This document shows, piece after piece, positions 1 through 7,564 of a stretch of 12,495 bases of DNA; within the stretch, counting starts at the first letter, position 1, and the number at the start of each line of letters is the position of its first letter. Source of the stretch: JANNGZ01 sp031404155 (lineage in GTDB: Bacteria; Pseudomonadota; Gammaproteobacteria; Burkholderiales; Burkholderiaceae_C); NCBI GenBank assembly GCA_031404155.1, contig JANNGZ010000186.1, positions 1 through 12,495 of the forward strand. The letters run 5' to 3'. The notes under the pieces are model-generated. The model saw only the letters and a list, made by a program, of their open reading frames with translations. It was not told where the DNA came from and searched no databases. Both the position numbers and the translations under genes were made by a program.

Positions 1-934
1 GGTTGCTCGCGTCGAGCGTGCCGCCAGAGGCCGCGCCGGCGCCGATCAGGGTGTGGATCTCGTCGATGAACAGGATCGCGTTCGGGTGGTCCTTCAGCGA
101 CTTGAGCACACCCTTCAGGCGCTGCTCAAAATCGCCGCGGTACTTGGTGCCCGCGAGCAGCGCGCCCATGTCCAGCGAATAGACCGTGGACTCGGCCAGC
201 ACCTCCGGCACTTCGCCCTCGGTGATGCGCCAGGCCAGGCCTTCGGCGATCGCGGTCTTGCCGACACCCGCTTCGCCCACCAGCAGCGGATTGTTCTTGC
301 GCCGGCGGCACAGGATCTGGATCACGCGCTCAACCTCGAGTTCGCGGCCGATCAGCGGGTCGATCTTGCCGTCGCGGGCAAGCTGGTTCAGGTTCTGCGT
401 GAACTGCTCGAGCGGCGAGCCTTTGCCGTCGCCGCTGTCTTCCTTTTCGCCTTCGGAGCCGCTGCTCTCGTTGGACTTCGTTGGCTCGGGTGGGTCGGTT
501 TTCTTGATGCCGTGAGCGATGAAGTTCACCACATCCAGGCGGGTCACGCCCTGCTGGTGCAGGTAGTAAACCGCGTGCGAATCCTTCTCGCCGAAGATCG
601 CCACCAACACGTTGGCGCCGGTCACTTCCTTCTTGCCGCTGCCGGTGGACTGCACATGCATGATCGCGCGCTGGATCACACGCTGAAAGCCGAGCGTGGG
701 CTGGGTGTCCACCTCCTCGGCGCCGCCCACCGTGGGTGTGTTTTCCTTGATGAAGCCCGCGAGGCTCTTGCGCAACTCGTCGATGTTGGCCGCGCAGGCG
801 CGCAGCACTTCGGCGGCGGACGGGTTGTCCAGCAGCGCCATCAACAGGTGCTCCACCGTGATGAATTCGTGGCGCTGCTGACGCGCCTCGACAAACGCCA
901 TGTGCAGGCTGACTTCCAACTCTTGCGCAATCAT
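1..934 (-). CDS. clpA: ATP-dependent Clp protease ATP-binding subunit ClpA (partial, 3' end outside window)
   Basis: AAA+ unfoldase that feeds substrates into ClpP in the cytoplasm and receives N-degron substrates from ClpS. The first 311 codons are present. Residues 1-143 form the double Clp N-domain; a Ser/Glu/Lys/Gly-rich linker follows (about 144-173), then the first AAA+ module with Walker A GEAGVGKT at 220-227 and Walker B ILFIDE at 287-292. The rest of D1, all of D2 and the ClpP-binding loop lie beyond position 1. The start is ATG at 934-932, preceded by GGAGG (939-943 on the complement) and overlapping the clpS stop in an ATGA, which implies translational coupling. The long N-domain and the clpS neighbour favour ClpA over ClpB or ClpC. 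No damage is visible in the part present. Confidence 0.96.
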   Translation of the reverse strand, partial: MIAQELEVSLHMAFVEARQQRHEFITVEHLLMALLDNPSAAEVLRACAANIDELRKSLAGFIKENTPTVGGAEEVDTQPTLGFQRVIQRAIMHVQSTGSGKKEVTGANVLVAIFGEKDSHAVYYLHQQGVTRLDVVNFIAHGIKKTDPPEPTKSNESSGSEGEKEDSGDGKGSPLEQFTQNLNQLARDGKIDPLIGRELEVERVIQILCRRRKNNPLLVGEAGVGKTAIAEGLAWRITEGEVPEVLAESTVYSLDMGALLAGTKYRGDFEQRLKGVLKSLKDHPNAILFIDEIHTLIGAGAASGGTLDASN

Positions 935-1287
935 GCGGCCTCCATAGTGCACTGCAGCGGGTGTCCCGCACGTCGTGCTGCCGCGAGCACGAGCTCAACT
1001 TTTGTCGCGGCGACATCCTTCGAATAGACGCCGCACACGCCGCGGCCCTCATGATGGATCTTGAGCATGATCTGCGTCGCTGTCTCGATGTCGCGTTTGA
1101 AGTATTCCTGCAACATCATGACCACAAATTCCATCGGCGTGTAGTCGTCGTTGAGCATTACCACCTGGTACATGCGCGGTGGCTCGGTGCGCTCGGTCTG
1201 ACGCTCGGCGACGACCGCACCCTGGCCGTCGTCCACGCGCGGCGACACGCCGGGTGCGTCTGGGGGTTTGATCGGCTCCGAGGGCAT
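931..1287 (-). CDS. clpS: ATP-dependent Clp protease adaptor ClpS
   Basis: Adaptor that binds N-end-rule substrates and hands them to ClpA. The 118-residue protein has a flexible tail of about 38 residues and then the conserved core. The N-degron pocket is recognisable: NDD at 46-48 in LNDDYTPMEF, Met74 and His78 in QIMLKIHHEG, and the ending HPLQCTMEAA resembles the E. coli C-terminus (HPLLCTLEKA). ATG at 1287-1285 is chosen because it gives the usual family length; the stretch upstream in frame looks like non-conserved read-through. A good Shine-Dalgarno sequence is not obvious before this ATG. The last 4 bases overlap the clpA start, so the two form an operon. The gene faces away from the csp remnant at 1379-1636, leaving about 90 bases for its promoter. 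Confidence 0.96.
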   Translation of the reverse strand: MPSEPIKPPDAPGVSPRVDDGQGAVVAERQTERTEPPRMYQVVMLNDDYTPMEFVVMMLQEYFKRDIETATQIMLKIHHEGRGVCGVYSKDVAATKVELVLAAARRAGHPLQCTMEAA

Positions 1288-1378
1288 GGAATCGATTCTA
1301 TCGAGTTGGCTCCGTAGCCAGCACCCCCGCAATTCGAGCCCTGTTGCCAACACTGCCTCCTCACCCTTGTTGCCGCCA

Positions 1379-1636
1379 ATGGCGCGTAGCCTTTCGCCCA
1401 TCGGCGGTTTCATTGCGCCCGACCACGGCGGACCCGACGTGTTCGCCCATTTTTCCGCCATCCAAATGGACGGATTTCGAACGCTGAAGCAAGGCGGCAG
1501 GATCAGCTTCGACGTCGCCAAGGGGCCCAAGGGAGACCCGGCCGAAAACATCCGTGCCGTAAACAGCGTCGACGGAGAGCCCTCCGTCGGGCAGAGCGCA
1601 TCGCCCGGCGACGGCGCCGGGCGGGACGGTTCCTGA
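1379..1636 (+). pseudogene. Degenerate cold-shock protein (CspA family), N-terminal part lost
   Basis: From about codon 9 the frame reads as a clear cold-shock domain: GGFIAPD, then VFAHFSAIQ (the RNP2 region), DGFRTLKQGGRISFDV and GPKGDPAENI. A normal Csp opens with roughly 15 residues carrying the KWFN strand and the RNP1 motif KGFGFI. Here only MARSLSPI precedes GGFI, so the first beta strand and the RNP1 aromatic residues are missing, and no other frame upstream supplies them. A tail of about 24 residues after the domain (ending GRDGS) is also unusual. Intact csp genes commonly face clpS in Burkholderiales, so this is probably the decayed local copy. A truncated but expressed variant, or a sequencing error near 1380-1405, cannot be excluded. 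Family assignment is firm; pseudogene status is inferred. Confidence 0.68.
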
Positions 1637-1694
1637 TACCGGGCGATCTGCAGGCGCCGCCAAGCCTGGCGCGGCGCGTCCGGCACCCCACGCA

Positions 1695-1723
1695 CGCTGG
1701 CCGCCCGTGCGGGTCGGCCAGCG
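1695..1723 (-). terminator. Strong hairpin just after the icd stop, possible 3' end of icd mRNA
   Basis: CGCTGGCCG (1695-1703) pairs perfectly with CGGCCAGCG (1715-1723). The interior CCC/GGG can stack on top, leaving one unpaired T. The hairpin begins 3 bases after the icd stop codon on the minus strand. No run of U follows in that direction, so it is not a classical intrinsic terminator; an mRNA-stabilising or Rho-assisted end is equally possible. Confidence 0.4.
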
Positions 1724-1726
1724 GGA

Positions 1727-2980
<1,254 letters not shown>

Positions 2981-3028
2981 GGTGGGGGTGGGCTCCGGGC
3001 GGCGATGGAATGGTTTGTCCAGGGCGGC

Positions 3029-3059
3029 GGCCCTGAACCCAAAATTCTAGTTCAGGGCC
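3029..3059. promoter_or_regulatory. Perfect 10-bp inverted repeat upstream of icd
   Basis: GGCCCTGAAC (3029-3038) and GTTCAGGGCC (3050-3059) are exact complements separated by 11 AT-rich bases. On the minus strand the spacer contains TAGAAT (3049-3044), a good -10 candidate for icd. A consensus TTGACA lies at 3067-3062, but only 12 bases away, too close for a normal sigma-70 promoter. The repeat could be an operator over the icd promoter or a leader hairpin in the icd mRNA. No regulator is identified. Confidence 0.5.
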
Positions 3060-3146
3060 CGTGTCAACCCAGCGCAATCGCCTCGCGTTCACCTGGGGCC
3101 TCCCAGCTGGAGGGGGTTTGAATCCAACTTTCGAAAGGTATTTTCA

Positions 3147-3410
3147 ATGAACAAGCTCCTGGCCGCCCTGATCGTCGCCGCCTTTGCCACCACCGGCGCT
3201 TTCGCCGCCAGCCACGCCGAGAAGAAGGCTGAAGCCAAGCAGGCCGCAGCTGCCGCATCTGGCGCCAAGGCCGAAAAGAAGGCCGCCAAAAAGGCCGAAG
3301 CCAAGCCCGCCGCCAAAGCTGATGCCAAAGCCGACGTCAAGGCTGACGCGAAGCCGGCCGCCAAGGCTGAAGTCAAGGCCGAAATGAAGAAGGAAGAGCC
3401 GAAGAAGTAA
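3147..3410 (+). CDS. Small exported Ala/Lys/Glu-rich repeat protein, function unknown
   Basis: An 87-residue protein. Residues 1-21 form a textbook Sec signal peptide (MNKLLAALIV, hydrophobic core, TTGAFA then A), with predicted cleavage after about residue 20. The mature part, about 66 residues, is almost only Ala, Lys, Glu, Asp and Pro, built from short units such as KAEAKPAAK, KADAK and KADVK. Such a composition suggests a highly charged, extended or helical polypeptide without an ordinary core. The start is ATG 3147 with GAAAGG about 8 bases upstream. The gene is monocistronic: a strong terminator follows 19 bases after the stop. Similar low-complexity exported proteins are frequent in Burkholderiales and usually annotated as hypothetical. 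A role in the periplasm or envelope is inferred only from the signal peptide; no enzymatic motif is present. Confidence 0.8.
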   Translation: MNKLLAALIVAAFATTGAFAASHAEKKAEAKQAAAAASGAKAEKKAAKKAEAKPAAKADAKADVKADAKPAAKAEVKAEMKKEEPKK

Positions 3411-3429
3411 TCTTCTGTTCTCACCGCAG

Positions 3430-3462
3430 ACACCCGGTCGATGGCCGGGTGTTTTGCTTTTT
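3430..3462 (+). terminator. Rho-independent terminator of the Ala/Lys-rich protein gene
   Basis: The 8-bp perfect stem ACACCCGG (3430-3437) / CCGGGTGT (3445-3452) encloses a 7-base loop and is followed directly by a T-rich tract (TTTGCTTTTT). This is a strong intrinsic terminator for the gene ending at 3410. It argues that the following DUF192 gene has its own promoter and does not start at the ATG inside the loop (3441). Confidence 0.9.
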
Positions 3463-3515
3463 GTCGGCGATTCACGACGCGCGTGGCGAAACAACCTCGC
3501 CAACGCGCGTTTCCA

Positions 3516-4007
3516 ATGAGGCTCCGAACTGCGATGAATTCGATGCTATGCCGCTGGATCTGCTGGTGGCTTGTCGCCCTGTGCTTGCCGCTCACGGCGA
3601 CTGCCCAGGACGGCCCGCAGAAACTCGCCGCGATCACGCTCAACGCCGGCATGCACAACATCCGCGCGGAGGTGGCACGAACACCCGGTCAGCACCAGAT
3701 CGGCTTGATGCACCGCACCGAGATGGCCGCGAACGAGGGCATGCTCTTCGTCTTCGAGGGGCACACCGAGCGCTGTTTCTGGATGAAGAACACGCCACTG
3801 CGGCTGTCGATCGCCTTCCTGGCCGACGACGGCACCGTCGTCAATCTCGCCGACATGCAACCGCAATCGCTGGAGAGCCATTGTTCCGGCAAACCTGTTC
3901 GCTACGCGCTGGAAATGAACCACGGGTGGTTCGCAAAACGGGGCATCAAGGCGGGCAGCAAAATCGGTGGGCCTCCCTTCGCGGCGGACGCGCCCTCCTC
4001 GCGCTAA
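3516..4007 (+). CDS. DUF192 family exported protein
   Basis: A 163-residue protein with an N-terminal signal peptide (hydrophobic segment about residues 11-28, likely cleavage after ATA at residue 30) followed by a complete DUF192 domain. Family landmarks are EVARTPGQHQIGLMHRTEM (about 52-70), GMLFVFEG, the signature FWMKNTPLRLSIAFL (88-102), and the ending YALEMNHGWFAKRGIKAGSKI. The family forms a small beta-rich single-domain fold of unknown biochemical role; export to the periplasm follows from the signal peptide. Three in-frame ATGs are close together (3516, 3534, 3543) and none has a strong ribosome-binding site; 3516 gives a good charged n-region, and an even earlier ATG at 3441 falls inside the preceding terminator. 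About 117 bases separate it from the next gene, which has its own promoter. Confidence 0.9.
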   Translation: MRLRTAMNSMLCRWICWWLVALCLPLTATAQDGPQKLAAITLNAGMHNIRAEVARTPGQHQIGLMHRTEMAANEGMLFVFEGHTERCFWMKNTPLRLSIAFLADDGTVVNLADMQPQSLESHCSGKPVRYALEMNHGWFAKRGIKAGSKIGGPPFAADAPSSR

Positions 4008-4024
4008 GCGCGGTCGCCGCCTTC

Positions 4025-4062
4025 GGCGAGAACCTCGGTAGGCTCCCTGCGGGGCTCTCGCC
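4025..4062 (+). repeat. Imperfect hairpin between the DUF192 gene and the PuuD-like gene
   Basis: GGCGAGA (4025-4031) pairs perfectly with TCTCGCC (4056-4062), with further internal pairing possible between GCTCC and GGGGC. It sits 18 bases after the DUF192 stop. No T-run follows, so it is at best a weak or Rho-assisted transcript end. Confidence 0.35.
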
Positions 4063-4066
4063 CGCG

Positions 4067-4117
4067 TTCGGGCAGCGCGCGAACTTCGATATAGTCTGCC
4101 GCGTTCCAAAACCGGAG
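4067..4117 (+). promoter_or_regulatory. Probable promoter and ribosome-binding site of the PuuD-like gene
   Basis: TATAGT at 4090-4095 matches the sigma-70 -10 box in five of six positions. TTCGGG at 4067-4072 is a poor -35 but at the ideal 17-base spacing. GGAG at 4114-4117 followed by an A-rich 7-base spacer leads to the ATG at 4125, a good Shine-Dalgarno arrangement. The leader would be about 23 bases. Confidence 0.5.
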
Positions 4118-4124
4118 ATAAAAA

Positions 4125-4703
4125 ATGGGTTCGATCTTGCAATCGTTGGGCCGCACCATCGCCGCGAGCGTCGTGCTGGTCATCCTGCTGGCGCTGTTCG
4201 TCGGCACCGTGCCGATGAACCACGCCTGGGGCGCGTTCGTGATGCGTTGGCTGCACGTGGCTTCGGGCGTGATGTGGATCGGCTTGCTCTGGTACTTCAA
4301 CTTCGTGCAGATTCCGTCGATGCCGAAGATCCCCGACGAGCAGAAGCCTGCGATCGGCAAGGTGATCGCGCCTGAAGCGCTGTTCTGGTTCCGCTACTCC
4401 GCGCTCGCCACCGTGGTCACCGGCGTGCTGCTGGCCTGGATGAGCGGCTACATCGTCGCCGCGCTCGGCCTGCAGAGGCCGTTCACCGCGATCGGCATCG
4501 GCATGTGGCTGGCGCTGATCATGGCCTTCAATGTCTGGTTCATCATCTGGCCGAATCAGAAGAAGGCGCTCGGCATGGTGACAGTCACGCCCGAGGAAAA
4601 GGCCAAGGCGGCACGCCTGGCGATGCTCACCTCGCGCGCCAACACGATGTTGTCGCTGCCGATGCTGTATTGCATGGTGGCGCAGCAGAACGGCGGGCTG
4701 TAA
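4125..4703 (+). CDS. Inner-membrane protein related to the membrane domain of urate hydroxylase PuuD
   Basis: A 192-residue integral membrane protein with about five hydrophobic helices (10-29, 36-61, 87-111, 122-143, 170-187). RWLHVASGVMWIGLLWYFNF (41-60) and the later FNVWFIIWPNQ resemble the membrane part of PuuD, a urate hydroxylase that couples urate oxidation to a C-terminal cytochrome c domain. His44 in the second helix is a plausible haem ligand by analogy. This protein stops after the membrane part, so no CXXCH cytochrome is present. No purine-catabolism gene lies nearby, so a urate-oxidising role is unproven; a haem-binding membrane protein of other function is equally possible. It has its own promoter and two terminators downstream, so it is monocistronic. 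Family recognition comes from remembered motifs. Confidence 0.7.
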   Translation: MGSILQSLGRTIAASVVLVILLALFVGTVPMNHAWGAFVMRWLHVASGVMWIGLLWYFNFVQIPSMPKIPDEQKPAIGKVIAPEALFWFRYSALATVVTGVLLAWMSGYIVAALGLQRPFTAIGIGMWLALIMAFNVWFIIWPNQKKALGMVTVTPEEKAKAARLAMLTSRANTMLSLPMLYCMVAQQNGGL

Positions 4704-4725
4704 ATCAGCCGGGGCGAGACGCCTG

Positions 4726-4748
4726 CCGGGCAAGCGCCGCCCGGTTTT
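4726..4748 (+). terminator. First terminator after the PuuD-like gene
   Basis: CCGGGC (4726-4731) pairs with GCCCGG (4739-4744) over a 7-base loop and is followed by TTTT (4745-4748). The stem is short but GC-only. It lies 22 bases after the stop codon. Confidence 0.6.
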
Positions 4749-4756
4749 ACCTTCCG

Positions 4757-4783
4757 AGCCGGACCCCTTGGGCCCGGCTTTTT
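4757..4783 (+). terminator. Second, stronger terminator between the convergent PuuD-like gene and xseA
   Basis: AGCCGGACCC (4757-4766) and GGGCCCGGCT (4770-4779) form a 10-bp stem with a single A-C mismatch and a 3-base loop, followed by a T-run (4779-4783). The T-run touches the last base of the xseA stop codon on the opposite strand. It insulates xseA from antisense transcription; no T-run serves the minus direction. Confidence 0.85.
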
Positions 4784-6093
4784 CATATGGACACGGCGCG
4801 CACGCTCGCCAGCTGCAACTCGGCGCTGCCGAGCGCCATGGTGACACGCAGGTCTTGCCCGGGGGCCAGCCGCTGGGGGTCGACGAGCAACTCGCCCGAG
4901 GTGGCTTGCAGCACGCTGAAGCCCCGTTCGAGCACCCGCTGCGGGTTGAGGTTGGACAGGCGAGCTTCCAGCGTCGCCACACGCTGGCGCTGCGCCGCTG
5001 ATTGCTTCTGCACCGCCTGAATCAGCGCGGCGACACGCGCATTCAGCGCATCACCTCGCACATGCCGCAGCCGCACCGCGGCCGCGGCGAGCCGGCTGTC
5101 AAATCGGTCCAGCCGGCGCGACTGCGCCGCGACGCGCAGCCGCGGCTGGCCCAGGCTGGGCAACAAACGATCCAGACGCTGCGCGCGCGCGAGCAGCACG
5201 CGCTCGACGGCACGTGCAAGCGCAGCGGCCGTGGTTTGCAGCGCCGCCAGCAACTCGGCCGCGACCGGTGCTGCGAGTTCGGCCGCGGCGGTCGGCGTCG
5301 GCGCACGCAAGTCCGCCGCCAGGTCGGCCAGCGTCACGTCCGTCTCATGGCCGACGCCACAAATGACCGGCAGCGGTGAAGCCCCCACCGCACGTACCAC
5401 CCGCTCGTCGTTGAAGGCCCACAGATCCTCCAGCGAGCCCCCTCCCCGCGCCAGGATGAGCAGGTCGCATTCGCCGCGTTCTGCGGCCCGGCCCAGTGCC
5501 GCCACCAGCTCCGACGGCGCCTCGGCACCTTGCACCCGGCTCGGGTAGATGATGACGGCAACCTGCGGCGCCCGGCGCGCCAGCGCGCTGAGGATGTCGT
5601 GCAGCGCCGCGGCGCCCAGCGACGTGACCACGCCGATGCGGCGCGGGAACCGGGGCATCGGGCGCTTTCTTGCGGCGTCGAAGAATCCCTGCGCCTCCAG
5701 CCGCGCTTTCAGCCGCAGGAACTGCTCGAACAGTGCGCCGACACCGGCCAATTGCATCGCCTCGACCACAAACTGCAACTCGCCCCGCGGCTCGAAAACC
5801 GCCACGCGACCCCGCAGCAACACCTGCTGCCCGTCGCGAGGTGCAAAGTCGATCAGCGCGCCGGCACGCCGGAACATGGCGCAGCGAAGCGCGGCTGCCG
5901 CGCCATCGGCGTCCTTGAGCGTGAAGTAGCTGTGCCCGCTGGAGGCGCGCGTGAAGCCCGCCAGTTCGCCGCGCACGGTGCACGCGCCGAAGCGGCTGGC
6001 CAGGGTGTCGCCCGCAGCGAGCAGCAGCGCACCGACACTCCAGACGAGGCGGGAGGCGTCGCCTGCGCCGGGCTCAACCACGCGCAAACCCAA
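4783..6093 (-). CDS. xseA: Exodeoxyribonuclease VII large subunit
   Basis: Catalytic and DNA-binding subunit of ExoVII, which degrades single-stranded DNA to oligonucleotides in both directions together with XseB. Domains in order: N-terminal OB fold (about 15-115, with GELAGFTRASSGHSYFTLKD and RCAMFRRA), the catalytic core with RIGVVTS near 152-158, LARGGGSLEDLWAFNDE (214-230), CGVGHETDVTLAD (245-257) and RAPTPTAAAE (263-272), then a long Ala/Leu/Arg-rich coiled coil, and a C-terminal segment with NPQRVLERGFSVL. Length (436) is normal. No ATG precedes the OB fold; the call uses TTG at 6093-6091, but TTG two codons later or GTG at codon 5 are equally plausible. The small subunit xseB is not in the window. 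The gene converges with the PuuD-like gene. Confidence 0.95.
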   Translation of the reverse strand: MGLRVVEPGAGDASRLVWSVGALLLAAGDTLASRFGACTVRGELAGFTRASSGHSYFTLKDADGAAAALRCAMFRRAGALIDFAPRDGQQVLLRGRVAVFEPRGELQFVVEAMQLAGVGALFEQFLRLKARLEAQGFFDAARKRPMPRFPRRIGVVTSLGAAALHDILSALARRAPQVAVIIYPSRVQGAEAPSELVAALGRAAERGECDLLILARGGGSLEDLWAFNDERVVRAVGASPLPVICGVGHETDVTLADLAADLRAPTPTAAAELAAPVAAELLAALQTTAAALARAVERVLLARAQRLDRLLPSLGQPRLRVAAQSRRLDRFDSRLAAAAVRLRHVRGDALNARVAALIQAVQKQSAAQRQRVATLEARLSNLNPQRVLERGFSVLQATSGELLVDPQRLAPGQDLRVTMALGSAELQLASVRAVSI

Positions 6094-6481
6094 GCCTGAT
6101 CGGGCCGCAGAACTCCACAGCCGCGCTATTGCTGGTGCTGCGGGCCGATCTCATGGTCACGAACTTGTCATCACAGTGCAAGTGCTTGATTCGCATCGAC
6201 TTTCTCGTGCTTAAGTTTTGGGCACGCTGAGCCGACCCCAGAAAACATGCGGCTTTGCGGCACGCGAAGCCGGCTTGCCCACAAAGTTGTCCACAGAAGC
6301 GGTGGATGAATTTGATGAGAGTTCGCGCTCGCGTCACGACAGCGACTCGAGCGTTCCGGATCGTGCAATGCGTGGGCCCATAATCGCGCCTCGCGTTGCG
6401 GCCCCGGCCGCGCTTGTTTGACGCTTCGGGTGGTTGGGCGCTGGCCACATTCGCCCGTCTCTGCCGACATGAGGGCCTCGA
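6094..6481. other. Intergenic region between divergent xseA and exbB
   Basis: This 388-base gap holds the upstream regions of xseA (minus) and exbB (plus). I see no convincing gene: open frames through it have no recognisable protein character. Visible items are two near-DnaA 9-mers at 6275-6283 and 6287-6295, a CATAAT (6379-6384) that could be a -10 box for exbB without a good -35, and GAGGG eight bases before the exbB TTG start. No Fur-like AT-rich palindrome was found. Confidence 0.6.
6275..6295 (+). promoter_or_regulatory. Pair of DnaA-box-like 9-mers
   Basis: TTGCCCACA (6275-6283) and TTGTCCACA (6287-6295) resemble the DnaA box TTATCCACA, with two mismatches and one mismatch respectively. 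They lie in the same orientation with a 12-base period, about one helical turn. Binding by DnaA is only inferred. Confidence 0.3.
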
Positions 6482-7114
6482 TTGTTTTCGATCATACAAG
6501 CCGCTGGATGGCCGATTTGGCCCTTGATTCTGTGTTCGGTGATCGCGCTCGCGCTGGTCATTGAACGCTTGCTGAGCTTGCGTACCGCGCGTGTGGTGCC
6601 GCCCAAGCTGCTTGACGAAGTCGTCTCGGTGACCCGGGCCTCGCTGCCCGCCGCCGACGTGGTGAACAAGCTCGCCGAGAACTCAGTGCTCGGCCGTGTT
6701 CTGGCCAGCGGCTTGCGCGGCGTCATCGCCGACCCGCGCCTGAGCGAAACCGCGCTGCGCCTGACCTTTGAAAACGCCGGGCGCGCCGCGGCGCACAAGC
6801 TCGAGCGCTACCTCAACACGCTGGGCACGATCGCGACGGCCGCACCGCTGCTCGGCCTGCTCGGCACCGTGGTCGGCATGATCGAGATCTTCGGCGCCCA
6901 GGCGCCCAGCGGCGGCACCAACCCGGCCCAGATGGCGCACGGCATCTCGGTGGCGCTGTACAACACCGCGTTCGGGCTGATCGTGGCCATCCCGTCGCTG
7001 ATGTTCCACCGCTATTTCCGCGGCCGGGTCGAGGAGTTGACGCTCGACATGGAGGCCGCGGTGGAACGCATGGTGCCGCACCTGATGCGCTTCGCGGTGC
7101 GCAGCGGCGCTTGA
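6482..7114 (+). CDS. exbB: ExbB/TolQ/MotA-family proton-channel protein
   Basis: Inner-membrane subunit that with ExbD forms a proton-driven motor energising TonB or Tol-type envelope processes. The 210 residues show the family layout: TM1 about 10-30, a cytoplasmic loop of about 80 residues, TM2 about 112-135 with APLLGLLGTVVGMI (121-134), and TM3 about 155-178 with GISVALYNTAFGLIVAIPS. The start is TTG at 6482, supported by GAGGG eight bases upstream and by the family-like opening MFSIIQAAGWPIWPLIL; no in-frame ATG fits. It is the first gene of a tight cluster, with exbD starting 10 bases after the stop. ExbB and TolQ cannot be told apart safely by eye; no tonB, tolA or tolB is present. Linkage to lpxK is a recurrent betaproteobacterial arrangement from memory. 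Confidence 0.9.
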   Translation: MFSIIQAAGWPIWPLILCSVIALALVIERLLSLRTARVVPPKLLDEVVSVTRASLPAADVVNKLAENSVLGRVLASGLRGVIADPRLSETALRLTFENAGRAAAHKLERYLNTLGTIATAAPLLGLLGTVVGMIEIFGAQAPSGGTNPAQMAHGISVALYNTAFGLIVAIPSLMFHRYFRGRVEELTLDMEAAVERMVPHLMRFAVRSGA

Positions 7115-7124
7115 GTTTCCGGCG

Positions 7125-7541
7125 ATGAACTTCCGCACCCACCGCAAGGACGACCCGGAGATCAACCTGATCCCGTTCATCGACGTCCTGCTCGTGGTGC
7201 TCATCTTCCTGATGCTCTCGACCACGTACTCGAAGTTCACCGAACTGCAGCTCACACTGCCCACTGCCGATGCCGAGCGCCTGAAGGACCGGCCCGCGGA
7301 AATCATCGTCGCGATCTCGGGCGACGGGCGCTACGCGATCAACCGCAAGGCCGTGGAAGGCCGCAGCGTCGAGGTGTTGACCGCCGAACTCGCGGCCGCG
7401 GCTCAAGCCCTTCAGGAACCGGTGATCATCGTCTCGGCCGACGCCGCCGCGCCGCACCAGACGGTGATCAACGTGCTCGACGCGGCGCGACGCGCCGGGA
7501 TCTCGCGCTTGACGTTCGCCACCCAGGCGGGCGCGCGCTGA
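7125..7541 (+). CDS. exbD: ExbD/TolR-family biopolymer transport protein
   Basis: Partner of ExbB: one N-terminal transmembrane helix and a periplasmic domain. The 138 residues begin with a short cytoplasmic segment (NFRTHRKDDPEIN), then the helix LIPFIDVLLVVLIFLML with the essential acidic residue at Asp20 (the protonatable residue of the family), then a periplasmic domain from about residue 40 with the usual alternating pattern and ending VINVLDAARRAGISRLTFAT. ATG 7125 lies 10 bases after the exbB stop; no strong ribosome-binding site is visible, so coupling to exbB translation is likely. lpxK follows after 23 bases. Confidence 0.92.
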   Translation: MNFRTHRKDDPEINLIPFIDVLLVVLIFLMLSTTYSKFTELQLTLPTADAERLKDRPAEIIVAISGDGRYAINRKAVEGRSVEVLTAELAAAAQALQEPVIIVSADAAAPHQTVINVLDAARRAGISRLTFATQAGAR

Positions 7542-7564
7542 CCGCCCCATTGCGCGCGCCGCGC

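Noticed and set aside
3147..3410. Histone H1-like DNA-binding protein
   Set aside because: The Ala/Lys-rich composition is similar, but the clear signal peptide argues for export, not for nucleoid binding.
3546..4982. 478-residue minus-strand frame across the DUF192 and PuuD-like genes
   Set aside because: Runs against two recognisable genes and two plus-strand terminators; composition is typical of antisense GC-rich shadow.
6094..6481. Fur box or iron-responsive operator upstream of exbB
   Set aside because: No AT-rich palindrome resembling the Fur consensus was found in this GC-rich gap.
6074..6499. 141-residue minus-strand frame filling the xseA-exbB gap
   Set aside because: No recognised motif, overlaps the start of xseA in another frame and lacks a ribosome-binding site; treated as non-coding.
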